Part shown: positions 1 through 7,254 of the stretch, one piece after another
Layout: the number at the start of each line of letters is the position of its first letter
Numbering within the stretch: position 1 is the stretch's first letter
Assembly: GCA_035310125.1 (NCBI GenBank)
Contig: DATGEP010000277.1
Location: 1 to 15,122, forward strand
Reading direction: 5' to 3'
From: DATGEP01 sp035310125
GTDB lineage: Bacteria; Chloroflexota; Ktedonobacteria; Ktedonobacterales; JADMIN01
Length of the DNA stretch: 15,122 nucleotides
Notes under the pieces: model-generated
What the model was told of the DNA's origin: nothing
Database searches by the model: none
Seen by the model: the letters and a program-made list of their open reading frames with translations, nothing else
Translations under genes and position numbers: made by a program

Positions 1-2
1 TT

Positions 3-1343
3 GACTTCACCAACGGCACCACCGCCACGCTGCGCTTCGCCAATGCCGTCAGCACAACGCAGATCCAGTCGGCGTTCGTCAAATCCGGCGCGCAAGATGT
101 GAAGGTGTTGACCTCGACCGCCGTGCAGAGCAAAACGTCCAAGACACCCACGGTCGTCTACATCCAGTTCAGCCGGCCCATCGGCAAGACCGAAGAGCAG
201 GCCATCATCAACCAGCTCAACGATCCCAAGTACAAACTGCCCACGGCCACCAACGACAACCATACTCTGTACGTCGTCAATCATCCCGACACGCATACCA
301 ACGCGACCGCCCAGATGATTGTAAACTTCGCCAGTCCGGTGACAAGCGACGAGGTCAAAGCGGCACTCCAAACGATCCCGGCCACGGATGCGCCGCCCGA
401 CAACACCACGGCGGCGAACAACCCCACGCCTGTTGCCACCACCGCTGCCCCAACTGCTACTGTCGCCCCAACCGCCGCACCGACGGCCACTAAATCCGCG
501 TCGTCCACTCCTGTCGCAACGGCGGTTGCGACAGCGACGCCGGTCGTCACCACGCAGACGTTCCCGGTCTCGGTAACGGATGCGACAGTCAGCCAGAACT
601 CCACCATCTATCAGGTGGAGACACAGACGCCGCTGGACGCCGCGCAGGTGGATAATATCGTGTTTGGCCTCGCCGATAAGGTTGGCCCCGCCTCCCGCCT
701 GGAGATCAGTCAGGTTGGTCCCGCTATCGCCTCCCAAACGACCATTAGCGCCATCATCGCGGTCGCCCTGGCAGCGATCTTTATCCTGGGCTACATTGCC
801 ATCGCCTTCCACAAGGTCGGCAGCTTCAGGCTCTCCTTCCGCTTCGGCGCCAGCGCCATCATCGCGCTGCTGCACGACGCCATCGTTGTGCTGGGCCTCT
901 GGGCGATTTTTGGCCGTCTCTTCGACTACAAGGTGGACACGCTCTTCCTCACCGCCGTGCTGACCGTCATCGGCTTCTCGGTGCATGACACCATCGTCGT
1001 CTTCGACCGTATTCGCGAAAACCTCCAGCGCCGCACCAACGAGTCCTTCACCACCGTCGTGGATACCAGCCTCATCCAGACGATGTCGCGCTCGCTGAAT
1101 ACCTCGCTGACCGTGCTCTTCACTCTCGCGGCCCTGACCCTCTTCGGCGGCGAAAGCATCCGCGAGTTCACCCTCGCCCTGCTCATCGGCATCGCGTCCG
1201 GCACCTACTCCTCCATCTTCAATGCCAGCATGATCCTCGTCGTCTGGCAGACCGGAGAGTACAAGCGCTGGTTCCGCCGCGGCGGGCGCGGCAAGATTGC
1301 TACTCCCTCCCGTTCCCGTGATCTCGCCACCACCCGCGCCTAA
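3..1343 (+). CDS. secF: Protein translocase subunit SecF (5'-truncated by the window edge)
   Basis: SecF works with SecD in the membrane to help the SecYEG translocon pull preproteins across using the proton gradient. The reading frame is open from the first bases of the window, so the true start and TM1 lie upstream. The first residues, DFTNGTT, match the SecF DFxGGT motif after TM1. About 210 residues of extracytoplasmic domain follow, including a Pro/Ala/Thr-rich linker at nt 387-554. The C-terminal membrane half (from about nt 738) carries hallmark SecF segments: LLHDAIVVLG, IGFSVHDTIVVFDRIRE, MSRSLNTSLTVL and the GTYSSIFNAS helix. At least 446 residues are encoded here, against about 300 for typical SecF, and the excess lies in the extracytoplasmic part. 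GTG at 99 is internal and is not the start. secD is presumably just upstream (inference). Identity is very secure. Confidence 0.95.
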   Translation, partial: DFTNGTTATLRFANAVSTTQIQSAFVKSGAQDVKVLTSTAVQSKTSKTPTVVYIQFSRPIGKTEEQAIINQLNDPKYKLPTATNDNHTLYVVNHPDTHTNATAQMIVNFASPVTSDEVKAALQTIPATDAPPDNTTAANNPTPVATTAAPTATVAPTAAPTATKSASSTPVATAVATATPVVTTQTFPVSVTDATVSQNSTIYQVETQTPLDAAQVDNIVFGLADKVGPASRLEISQVGPAIASQTTISAIIAVALAAIFILGYIAIAFHKVGSFRLSFRFGASAIIALLHDAIVVLGLWAIFGRLFDYKVDTLFLTAVLTVIGFSVHDTIVVFDRIRENLQRRTNESFTTVVDTSLIQTMSRSLNTSLTVLFTLAALTLFGGESIREFTLALLIGIASGTYSSIFNASMILVVWQTGEYKRWFRRGGRGKIATPSRSRDLATTRA

Positions 1344-1363
1344 ACCGTCCTGGCGTATGCGCA

Positions 1364-1407
1364 TCCCCTCCCTCTCTTCCCAACTCTATGGGCAGCGGGG
1401 GAGGGGA
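1364..1407. terminator. Stem-loop between convergent secF and dedA
   Basis: A perfect 9-bp stem (TCCCCTCCC at 1364-1372 with GGGAGGGGA at 1399-1407) encloses a smaller CCCA/TGGG stem at 1379-1382/1389-1392. It lies in the 71-nt gap between the two convergent genes, so it could terminate both. There is no clear T-run on either side, so rho-independent function is uncertain. Confidence 0.45.
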
Positions 1408-1414
1408 CGCGGTA

Positions 1415-2116
1415 TTATGCCGCTCGCGGCAGAACCTCCCGCACCTCTGGCCGCTCGTCGCGCGTCCGTGCCACGACAAGCCGCACAACCACCAGCGGCC
1501 CAAGCGTCGCCAGCACGATTGCCCCTCCAACAGCGATTAGCAGCGGGCCGGAGGTCGCAAGCGCTGCGGCGCCAGTGAAGCCCAACGCCAGATAGCCTGT
1601 CACATACACCGCTTCTCCCAGCGCATCCCACACAAGAAAACGTGTGAACGGCATGCGTGTCGCTCCCGCCACCACACTCAGCGGCGTCTCCAGCGGCGTC
1701 AGCACGCAGCGGCTCAGGAAGATCATGACGCCGCTCCCTCCCCACTCCGCGAGGCGCCGCACCACTTGCTCACCGCGACTAGCACTGCCGCTGGTTGGCG
1801 CGTTCCGCCACCTACCCCAAACACGGCGACCAGGTAGGCGCGCGATCCCCCGCATGCACATCAGGCGCCCGAAGCCATAATCCAGCAGGTCGCCTGCGAC
1901 CGTCGCCGCGACACCCATACCAACGAGTATCAGGAAATCAGGGCCACCGCGTGTGGCGCTCAGGCCACCAAGCGCCAGCAAAACCAGCTCAATGGGAATC
2001 GGTAGCCCCGCTGCCCCCAACAACAACACCGCCCCCAAACAGGGGTATCCATAGAGACTCACCCAGTGCAACAGGGTGCTCGCGTCCGGCAGCATAGTGC
2101 TTGTCTCCTGCGTCAT
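1415..2116 (-). CDS. DedA/VTT-domain (SNARE-associated) integral membrane protein
   Basis: DedA-family proteins are polytopic membrane proteins; members are implicated in flipping or recycling polyprenyl phosphate and phospholipids. The 233-residue protein has the family layout: an N-terminal re-entrant segment rich in Gly/Pro (GAAGLPIPIELVLLALGG, residues 34-51), then a hydrophobic helix (about 61-85). The conserved VTT core follows, with FLSRCVLTPLETPLSVVAG and MPFTRFLVWDALGE (about 133-168), and then two C-terminal helices. The in-frame ORF extends 16 codons further upstream. I chose the ATG at 2114-2116 because GAAGAGA sits about 6 nt before it and the extra residues (MRHRALIVVSRDEEIT) look non-membrane and non-conserved. 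It is divergent from the dehydrogenase gene and convergent with secF. The exact substrate cannot be told from sequence. Confidence 0.82.
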   Translation of the reverse strand: MTQETSTMLPDASTLLHWVSLYGYPCLGAVLLLGAAGLPIPIELVLLALGGLSATRGGPDFLILVGMGVAATVAGDLLDYGFGRLMCMRGIARLPGRRVWGRWRNAPTSGSASRGEQVVRRLAEWGGSGVMIFLSRCVLTPLETPLSVVAGATRMPFTRFLVWDALGEAVYVTGYLALGFTGAAALATSGPLLIAVGGAIVLATLGPLVVVRLVVARTRDERPEVREVLPRAA

Positions 2117-2179
2117 CGTGATCTCTTCATCCCTGGAGACAACGATAAGCGCTCGGTGTCGCAAGCGTATCGCGCGAAT

Positions 2180-2206
2180 GTCACAACACTGTCGCGACTG
2201 TGTGAC
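2180..2206. promoter_or_regulatory. Imperfect palindrome in the dedA/dehydrogenase divergent region
   Basis: GTCACA (2180-2185) and TGTGAC (2201-2206) are a perfect inverted repeat flanking an 8-bp palindrome, GTCGCGAC (2191-2198). It sits between two divergent genes, as an operator might. No regulator gene is next to it, and the identity of any binding protein is unknown. Confidence 0.35.
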
Positions 2207-2266
2207 GAATCACGCTCACCGCGCCCGCGCGCGGCGACATCCCCCTGCCCACAAGGCCCATTCACA

Positions 2267-2295
2267 TTGCGTCGCACAGGACCGCATGCTACACT
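2267..2295 (+). promoter_or_regulatory. Candidate sigma70-like promoter for the dehydrogenase gene
   Basis: TTGCGT (2267-2272), a 17-nt spacer and TACACT (2290-2295) resemble -35/-10 boxes. They are followed at 2319-2325 by the GAGGAGG ribosome-binding site of the gene that starts at 2333. The spacing is right, but both boxes are imperfect. Confidence 0.35.
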
Positions 2296-2332
2296 TCTCG
2301 CGAACGCCGAGCGGGCGTGAGGAGGCGACGCC

Positions 2333-3640
2333 ATGTGGAGTGTGTATCTGGACACCAGTCCCACGCGGGCAGCCGTCACGCGCGCCCTGGGTACCTTCTC
2401 GCGTCGCGCCTACTTTGGTCCGCTTGCGCCGCTGCGCGCGCGCAATATCGGCAAAGTCGCCCTACCAGGCCGCCGCTGGGTGCGGGTGCGTAACATCATG
2501 GCCGGCATCGCCGACGAAGAGGTAGAGCGCGTCTACCTCAGCGCCGACCCGCGCATCTCCCTCATGGCGCTGCCTCGCCCCTCCCGCATCTACCTGGGCC
2601 GCGAAGTGGTCGGCGAGGTGATCGACATCGGGTCGGATGTCGAATTCATGCGTGTCGGCGACCGTGTCGTCTACCAGCTCGACCAGTGCTGCGCCACACG
2701 CGACATCGAGCCGCCCTGCCGCCACTGCGCCGCTGGAAACTTCGGCCTCTGCGAGAATCGCTTCCTGCCGGGACCAGAAGCCATCGGTGGCGGCTGGGGC
2801 GATGAGATGATCGTCCACGAGCGCCAGCTCTTCCTCGTGCCCGACGCGCTCACCGACGAAGAAGCCGCGCTGCTAGAGCCAGCGACGCTCGGCGTGCATG
2901 CCGCGCTTCGTCACCAGCCACAGCCCGGCGACAACGTGCTCGTCATCGGCTCGCACACCCTCGGCCTCCTGACCACGCAAGCGGTTCGAGCGCTGGCTCC
3001 CAACGCCAATATCACTGTTCGCGCCAATCACCCGTTCCAGATTGAGATGGCGACAAAGGTTGGCGCCACCCGCATTCTGTATCGGGAAGATGGCACGCCT
3101 GGCGTGGCTCGCATCACCGGCGGACGCCATTTCAAGCGGCGCTTCGGTGCGGATCTGCTCGTCGGTGGCTTCGACGTCATCTACGATACTCTTGGCACCG
3201 CCGACTCGCTCCAGCAGGCGCTGGCCTGGGTGCGGGCCGGAGGCACCGTGGTACTCGTTGGCCAGCGCATGGCGCCGATGCGGCTCGACATGACCTCCAT
3301 CTGGCACCAGGAAATCTCCCTCATCGGTGCCTCCGCCCACGGCACTGAAAGCTGGCCCGGTGGGCAGAGCCTCGCGACCTGGGGTGGCGGCGATGGCGGG
3401 CGCGTCTCCACCTTCGCGCTCACAGCGGCGCTGATTCGGGAGCGCCGCCTGACACCACAGCGCCTCGTGACACATCGCTTTCCGCTGCGCGAGATGCGGC
3501 GTGCGCTCGCCGTCGCGCACGACAAAGCCGACTTCCGCGCCATCAAAGTCCTGCTCGATATCCGTGACGTTGCCGGTACGCAGAGTCCCATCGCTGATCT
3601 CGTGCCGCGGGAGGCGACAAGCCTGGCGCATGGTTTGTAG
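2333..3640 (+). CDS. Zinc-type medium-chain alcohol dehydrogenase-like protein, atypical catalytic site
   Basis: This 435-residue protein has the MDR fold: an N-terminal GroES-like domain (about 36-170), then a Rossmann domain (about 195-330) with VLVIGSHTLGLL as a degenerate GxGxxG loop and TVVLVGQ later. A structural-zinc lobe is visible as Cys120, Cys129, Cys132 and Cys140 (plus Cys119). However, the usual catalytic-zinc residues are changed: the GHE motif reads GREVVGEV (residues 89-96) and the upstream GICGSD motif reads GIADEE (58-63). Glu182 (LLEP) remains. It is therefore probably NAD(P)-binding, but it may not be a classical Zn-dependent alcohol dehydrogenase. The start is fixed by GAGGAGG 7 nt upstream of the ATG. 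About 25 residues beyond the usual MDR end (after KVLLDI) form an extra tail that overlaps a truncated gene on the other strand. Substrate unknown. Confidence 0.85.
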   Translation: MWSVYLDTSPTRAAVTRALGTFSRRAYFGPLAPLRARNIGKVALPGRRWVRVRNIMAGIADEEVERVYLSADPRISLMALPRPSRIYLGREVVGEVIDIGSDVEFMRVGDRVVYQLDQCCATRDIEPPCRHCAAGNFGLCENRFLPGPEAIGGGWGDEMIVHERQLFLVPDALTDEEAALLEPATLGVHAALRHQPQPGDNVLVIGSHTLGLLTTQAVRALAPNANITVRANHPFQIEMATKVGATRILYREDGTPGVARITGGRHFKRRFGADLLVGGFDVIYDTLGTADSLQQALAWVRAGGTVVLVGQRMAPMRLDMTSIWHQEISLIGASAHGTESWPGGQSLATWGGGDGGRVSTFALTAALIRERRLTPQRLVTHRFPLREMRRALAVAHDKADFRAIKVLLDIRDVAGTQSPIADLVPREATSLAHGL

Positions 3641-3972
3641 AAGGCGAAATGAATATCGCAGCGCCCGGCCAGCGGAATATCGAGCCGAAAGCTCATTGAA
3701 TATCGCGGGCAACGCCGTTTCAAATCGCGATATGTACAGTCATACAAAGGATCGAGGTAGCTCCCCAACGCAAACACAAAGTACCCAAGCACATATGCGG
3801 CGACGATGAACGCAATCGCGTTGGCTATCTCCCCCTTTGGAGCTGGCAGAATGGATCCAAGGATGTACTTCTGAGCAAACTCCAGACCGAGTAAGAACAT
3901 CAATGCTCCAGGCGGCAGAACGGTGAAGAAATCTACGATGCTGACGTAGAAATCCAGCGGAGCGGAGAACAT
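3641..3972 (-). pseudogene. Truncated small membrane protein of unknown function
   Basis: From the ATG at 3970-3972, preceded by GAGGTGG at about 5 nt, a convincing membrane protein begins. A hydrophobic helix spans about residues 13-34 (VDFFTVLPPGALMFLLGLEF). A second helix spans about 49-70 (AFIVAAYVLGYFVFALGSYL), followed by LDPLYDCTYRDLKRR. This PPG...LGxxLDPxYD arrangement resembles hypothetical membrane proteins I have seen in environmental bacteria, but I cannot name the family. After about residue 110 the frame enters the antisense of the dehydrogenase 3' end and stays open to 3181. That portion is Ser/Arg-rich and reads like a shadow, not a protein. I infer that the gene lost its 3' part, or that the dehydrogenase gene was fused into it. 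It could still be expressed as a chimera. Confidence 0.5.
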
Positions 3973-4135
3973 GACGCCACCTCAGCATCATTAGCCGGCG
4001 GCACTTCCAGGAGGACATAGGCTGGGTTGGACGCATCCTGGTACCTTCATCGCAGACGCACGACTCTATCACGCGCCATTTTGTATCCGCAAGTGAGCGT
4101 GTCAGCTAGAATAGACTGAAAAAGGAGTCCATTCC
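3973..4135. other. Divergent intergenic region upstream of the AlkZ-related gene
   Basis: This 163-nt region lies between the divergent truncated membrane gene and the AlkZ-related gene. A TAGAAT -10-like box is at 4107-4112 and the strong AAAGGAG ribosome-binding site is at 4121-4127, both for the + strand gene. A TTGTAT at 4081-4086 is too far from the -10 (20 nt) to be a convincing -35. Nothing else is recognised. Confidence 0.4.
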
Positions 4136-4963
4136 ATGCCTGACCTCGCCGCCCTCCACGCCCGCCGTCTCCAGCGCTGGCGCCAGACACCCGACACACA
4201 CATCACCGACTCGAATATGGCGATCCCCTTGATCGAGCGCCTGGGCTTCGTCACGCTCTATCCCGTCTCGCCGGAGATTCCCAATCTCTACCATGCCTAC
4301 GTCGGCGATCCCAACCGGCCAACCGACTCGAAATGGGACAGCCCCGCCGGGCAGGTCTACAGCTGGCGCTGGGCGTTGGGCCGGCAAAAAGTCGCGTTCT
4401 ACACGGCGCTCGTCAAGAAGCGCTCCACCTGGATAAGCTGGGCGCTACTGCCCGCCGTGCTGCGCCTCTGGGGCGAGCTGCGCATGCCCGATGAGCTCTA
4501 CGACAACCGCCTCATCACCCCTGAGGCGTACCGCATCGCCCGCGCACTGGACAGCGCCGGACGTCCCCTCAGCACCGGCGAGCTCCGTGAGCGCGCGGGC
4601 TTTCCCACAGGCAAGGAGCAGCGAACCGCCTATCTGAAAGCCGTCGAGGAGCTGGAAACGCGCCTACTGCTCGCCAAAGTCTTCGAGGAAGGCAAAGACG
4701 ACGCCTTCCACACCCTCGTTACGGACCACTACCGCCAGTACGCTGACGCCGCCGAGCGCCTCACCCGCGAGTCCGCGCTAGATGCCTTCCTCGCCGCCTA
4801 CCTACCCGCCGCCGTCTACGCGCTCCCCGCCACTTTGGCGAAACACCTCAAGCTGCCCGAATCCGAGGTATCCGCCGCGCTGGACCGTCTGGTCGCATCG
4901 GGCGGAGTTGAACGCGCCAGCCTTGATGGCGTCAAGGGGACGTGCTACGTATGGCGTGAGTAG
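4136..4963 (+). CDS. AlkZ-related winged-helix protein (HTH_42 / YcaQ-like superfamily)
   Basis: This 275-residue protein resembles the AlkZ-related proteins found in Firmicutes and Chloroflexota, distant relatives of the YcaQ/AlkZ DNA glycosylases that repair alkylated and crosslinked DNA. Seen in the sequence: an N-terminal helix (MPDLAALHARRLQRWR) and an IERLGFVTLYP strand. The family-type core YSWRWALGRQKVAFYTALVKKRSTWISWALLP (about 75-106) follows in a length-conserved position. Then come two winged-helix-like segments, about 134-182 (LSTGELRERAGFPT) and 214-262 (ALPATLAKHLKLPESEVSAALDRLVASGGVE). I see no clear catalytic QxQ/QxD motif of true AlkZ, so glycosylase activity is not established. 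The start is secure: AAAGGAG is 8 nt upstream. It appears monocistronic. Assignment is from remembered family resemblance, moderately sure. Confidence 0.6.
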   Translation: MPDLAALHARRLQRWRQTPDTHITDSNMAIPLIERLGFVTLYPVSPEIPNLYHAYVGDPNRPTDSKWDSPAGQVYSWRWALGRQKVAFYTALVKKRSTWISWALLPAVLRLWGELRMPDELYDNRLITPEAYRIARALDSAGRPLSTGELRERAGFPTGKEQRTAYLKAVEELETRLLLAKVFEEGKDDAFHTLVTDHYRQYADAAERLTRESALDAFLAAYLPAAVYALPATLAKHLKLPESEVSAALDRLVASGGVERASLDGVKGTCYVWRE

Positions 4964-5035
4964 GCATCGAGTATGCGCCATCAGCGCCGAGTGATGAGGT
5001 GGGGAAAAGGCTTTCAGCCCACGCATCCCGTGCGC

Positions 5036-5060
5036 AGGCCGTTCATGGTCGTGAACGCCT
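5036..5060. terminator. Possible stem-loop between the convergent AlkZ-related gene and cdsA
   Basis: AGGC (5036-5039), one bulged C and GTTCA (5041-5045) pair with TGAAC-GCCT (5052-5060) around a TGGTCG loop, giving a 9-bp stem. A separate 10-bp palindrome, CCAGATCTGG, follows at 5063-5072. There is no T-run, so the terminator role is only a guess from its position between convergent genes. Confidence 0.3.
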
Positions 5061-5152
5061 CCCCAGATCTGGTATCACGTCTGCTGAGGACGGTGTATTG
5101 CCGTTCTACTGAACGAGACTGAAAAAGCACATGGCAAGAGCCGTGGGGACTC

Positions 5153-6148
5153 TCACAGCGGTATCCCATGCAAAAACGCCGCGTAAAAGACGACGACGAG
5201 CACGGCGAAGAGCAGGCTGTCTATCCGGTCGAGGATGCCGCCGTGGCCAGGAATGATCTTGCCGCTGTCCTTCACGTTCGTGCCGCGCTTGAGCAGCGAT
5301 TCCGCCAGATCGCCAATCGTTGCGGCGACAGCGACGAGGATGCCGATAGCGGCTGCGTGATACCACGCCACATGAATAGCCAGGTTGAAGATATTGGGGA
5401 TGGCGATGAGAAAGACCAGCGCCGCGATAACCGTAAAGACCAGGCCGCCAAAAAAGCCTTCCCACGTCTTGGCCGGACTCACACGCGGCGCCAGCTTGTG
5501 CCTGCCGCCGCGTCCCAGATAATGCCCCGCCAGCAGCGCGAAGGTGTCGTTGGCCCAGACCATGAAGAAGGTCGCCAGCATCCATGCGAAGCCCGGTGCG
5601 CTGGCGCCGAGTACGTTGCCGCGCAACAGCAGGAAAAAGCTGAGGGGCAGCCCAAGATAGAACGGTGTCGCCATTGCGAGCGCCCAATCCAGCAGCGCCG
5701 CCTCGAAGTTCTCGCGCGTCAAAATCAACCAGCCGAAGCTGATCGTCAGCAGGGCGCAGATACCCAGTAACACCGCCGCCACCAGCGCCAGTCGTGAAAC
5801 ATGCTCGTTCCAGAGGATGGCGACGACGAGAAAATCTATGCAAAGGGCGAGACTGAAGACAACCGGGGGATGCCAGCCCTTGTGGGCGAACATATCGTGT
5901 AGCTCCCACGTCGCCACAAGCAGCGTGAGCAGGGCGCCCACGAACGCCATCCAGCCGCCGAACCAGACAAGCGCGATGACCACGGGGATGAGGATAAGCG
6001 CCGACGTGGCGCGCTTAGCCAGCGAGGCGAGCCATCCCGACGAGGCGGCCTTCTCACCGTCCGCGCTGTCGGCGGTCTTCGCCACTCCGGCACGTCGCGC
6101 ACGCGGGCGCGCGCCAGGTGTGTGCGCGCGTGACGCCTGTTCTGCCAT
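5153..6148 (-). CDS. cdsA: Phosphatidate cytidylyltransferase (CDP-diglyceride synthase)
   Basis: CdsA condenses CTP with phosphatidic acid to make CDP-diacylglycerol, the precursor of anionic phospholipids, in the cytoplasmic membrane. The 331-residue protein has about eight hydrophobic helices from residue 48 on. The C-terminal CDS signature is intact: SLLKR-x4-KD (284-294), then IIPGHGGILDRID (298-310). A conserved WANDTFALLAG (198-208) and SPAKTWEGFFGG (224-235) hold family Asp/Lys/Glu residues. The first 45 residues are hydrophilic and Ala/Arg-rich, a non-conserved cytoplasmic extension. GGGGAG lies upstream of the ATG at about 9-10 nt. It is the last gene of the rpsB-tsf-pyrH-frr-uppS cluster, 110 nt after uppS. 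In many bacteria dxr and rseP follow; here the cluster ends. Confidence 0.96.
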   Translation of the reverse strand: MAEQASRAHTPGARPRARRAGVAKTADSADGEKAASSGWLASLAKRATSALILIPVVIALVWFGGWMAFVGALLTLLVATWELHDMFAHKGWHPPVVFSLALCIDFLVVAILWNEHVSRLALVAAVLLGICALLTISFGWLILTRENFEAALLDWALAMATPFYLGLPLSFFLLLRGNVLGASAPGFAWMLATFFMVWANDTFALLAGHYLGRGGRHKLAPRVSPAKTWEGFFGGLVFTVIAALVFLIAIPNIFNLAIHVAWYHAAAIGILVAVAATIGDLAESLLKRGTNVKDSGKIIPGHGGILDRIDSLLFAVLVVVFYAAFLHGIPL

Positions 6149-6258
6149 GACTCATGCTCCCCATGCTGGTGTTGAACGATCCACTCTGTGGCAAGCGCGC
6201 AACCGCCAGTGAGGCCGCGACGCCCTACCCGGACCTCGCCATTCTACCAGAAGAGAGC

Positions 6259-7179
6259 CTAATGCGCACTCTCCACCACCGCGCGGGGCACTGGCTGAAG
6301 CGATGCGGCATGCTTGGCTCCATTGGATGATGCCGCTTCCGCCACCTCTGCCGCTTCCGCCGCGAGCTGCGCATCCGTCTTGCCGAAACGCCGCTTGCGG
6401 CGAGCGAACGCCTCCAGCGCGGCCACGAAATCTTCCCGCTGGAAGTCGGGCCAGAGCACCGGCGTCGAATAGTATTCGGCGTAGGCCACCTGCCAGATGA
6501 GGTAGTTGCTGATGCGCATCTCACCGGCGGTACGGATCACCAGATCAGGATCAGGCAGATCGCGAGTGTAGAGATGCCGGCTAATCAGGTCTTCCGTGAT
6601 GTCGCCCGCCGGCACGCCCTGCTCTACAATCTCGCGCACCGCGTCCACAATCTCCGCCCGGCCGCCGTAGTTGAAGCAGACGTTCAGGAAGAGCTGGTCA
6701 TTCTCGCGCGTGAGATCCTCCATATGGCGAATGGCAGCCTGCACGTCCGGCGCCAGCCCCTGCATCCGGCCAACGTGGCGCAGGCGCACCCCTTCACGGT
6801 GCAGACGGTCCAGGTCGGAGCGAATCGTCTCCCAGAGCAGGCGCATCAAGGCGTCAATCTCGTCCTGGGGCCGGTTCCAGTTCTCCGTGGAGAAGGCATA
6901 CACCGTGAGCATTGGGACCGCATAATCGTGGGCCAGCTGGACCGTCCGGCGCAGCGCCTCCACCCCGGCCTTATGGCCCAGTGAGCGCGGCAGATGGCGC
7001 TTGGTCGCCCATCGCCCATTGCCGTCCATGATGATGGCGATGTGTTGAGGAATCGCCCGCCCATCTCGAAAGGTGAGACGCCCCAGCTCGGCCTGTCGTT
7101 CGGCTTCCTGGGCGCGCGCACCGCCATCAATCACGCTGCCGACAATCGTCAGCAGGTCACGAATTCGTCCCTTTGCCAT
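6259..7179 (-). CDS. uppS: Isoprenyl transferase / undecaprenyl diphosphate synthase
   Basis: This is a cis-prenyltransferase that adds isopentenyl diphosphate units to farnesyl diphosphate to make undecaprenyl diphosphate, the lipid carrier for cell-wall precursors. All family motifs are present: HIAIIMDGNGRWA (46-58, with catalytic Asp52), LGHKAG (68-72), AFSTENW (95-101), FNYGGRAEI (169-177) and DPDLVIRTAGEMRISNYLIW (210-229). The last normally reads RTSGE; here it is RTAGE. The C-terminal core FARRKRRFG is also present. The protein is 306 residues, longer than the usual 240-260, because of an N-terminal basic extension of about 40 residues and an Ala/Glu-rich tail after about 268. The ATG at 7177-7179 has AGGAGAGAGG rather far upstream. 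The gene lies 75 nt after frr in the same direction. Confidence 0.96.
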   Translation of the reverse strand: MAKGRIRDLLTIVGSVIDGGARAQEAERQAELGRLTFRDGRAIPQHIAIIMDGNGRWATKRHLPRSLGHKAGVEALRRTVQLAHDYAVPMLTVYAFSTENWNRPQDEIDALMRLLWETIRSDLDRLHREGVRLRHVGRMQGLAPDVQAAIRHMEDLTRENDQLFLNVCFNYGGRAEIVDAVREIVEQGVPAGDITEDLISRHLYTRDLPDPDLVIRTAGEMRISNYLIWQVAYAEYYSTPVLWPDFQREDFVAALEAFARRKRRFGKTDAQLAAEAAEVAEAASSNGAKHAASLQPVPRAVVESAH

Positions 7180-7254
7180 GCTCTGCGTCCAGTTTCCTCT
7201 CTCCTGGCAGCCCGCGGCGGGATCACACCGCCCGTTCGCGAGCTTTCAGGAAGG

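Noticed and set aside
99..1343. Taking GTG at 99 as the start of SecF
   Set aside because: The same frame is open to the window edge and encodes the SecF DFxGGT-like motif before 99, so the gene simply begins upstream.
2873..3712. 279-residue minus-strand frame opposite the dehydrogenase
   Set aside because: Antisense shadow of a well-supported gene, with no family resemblance.
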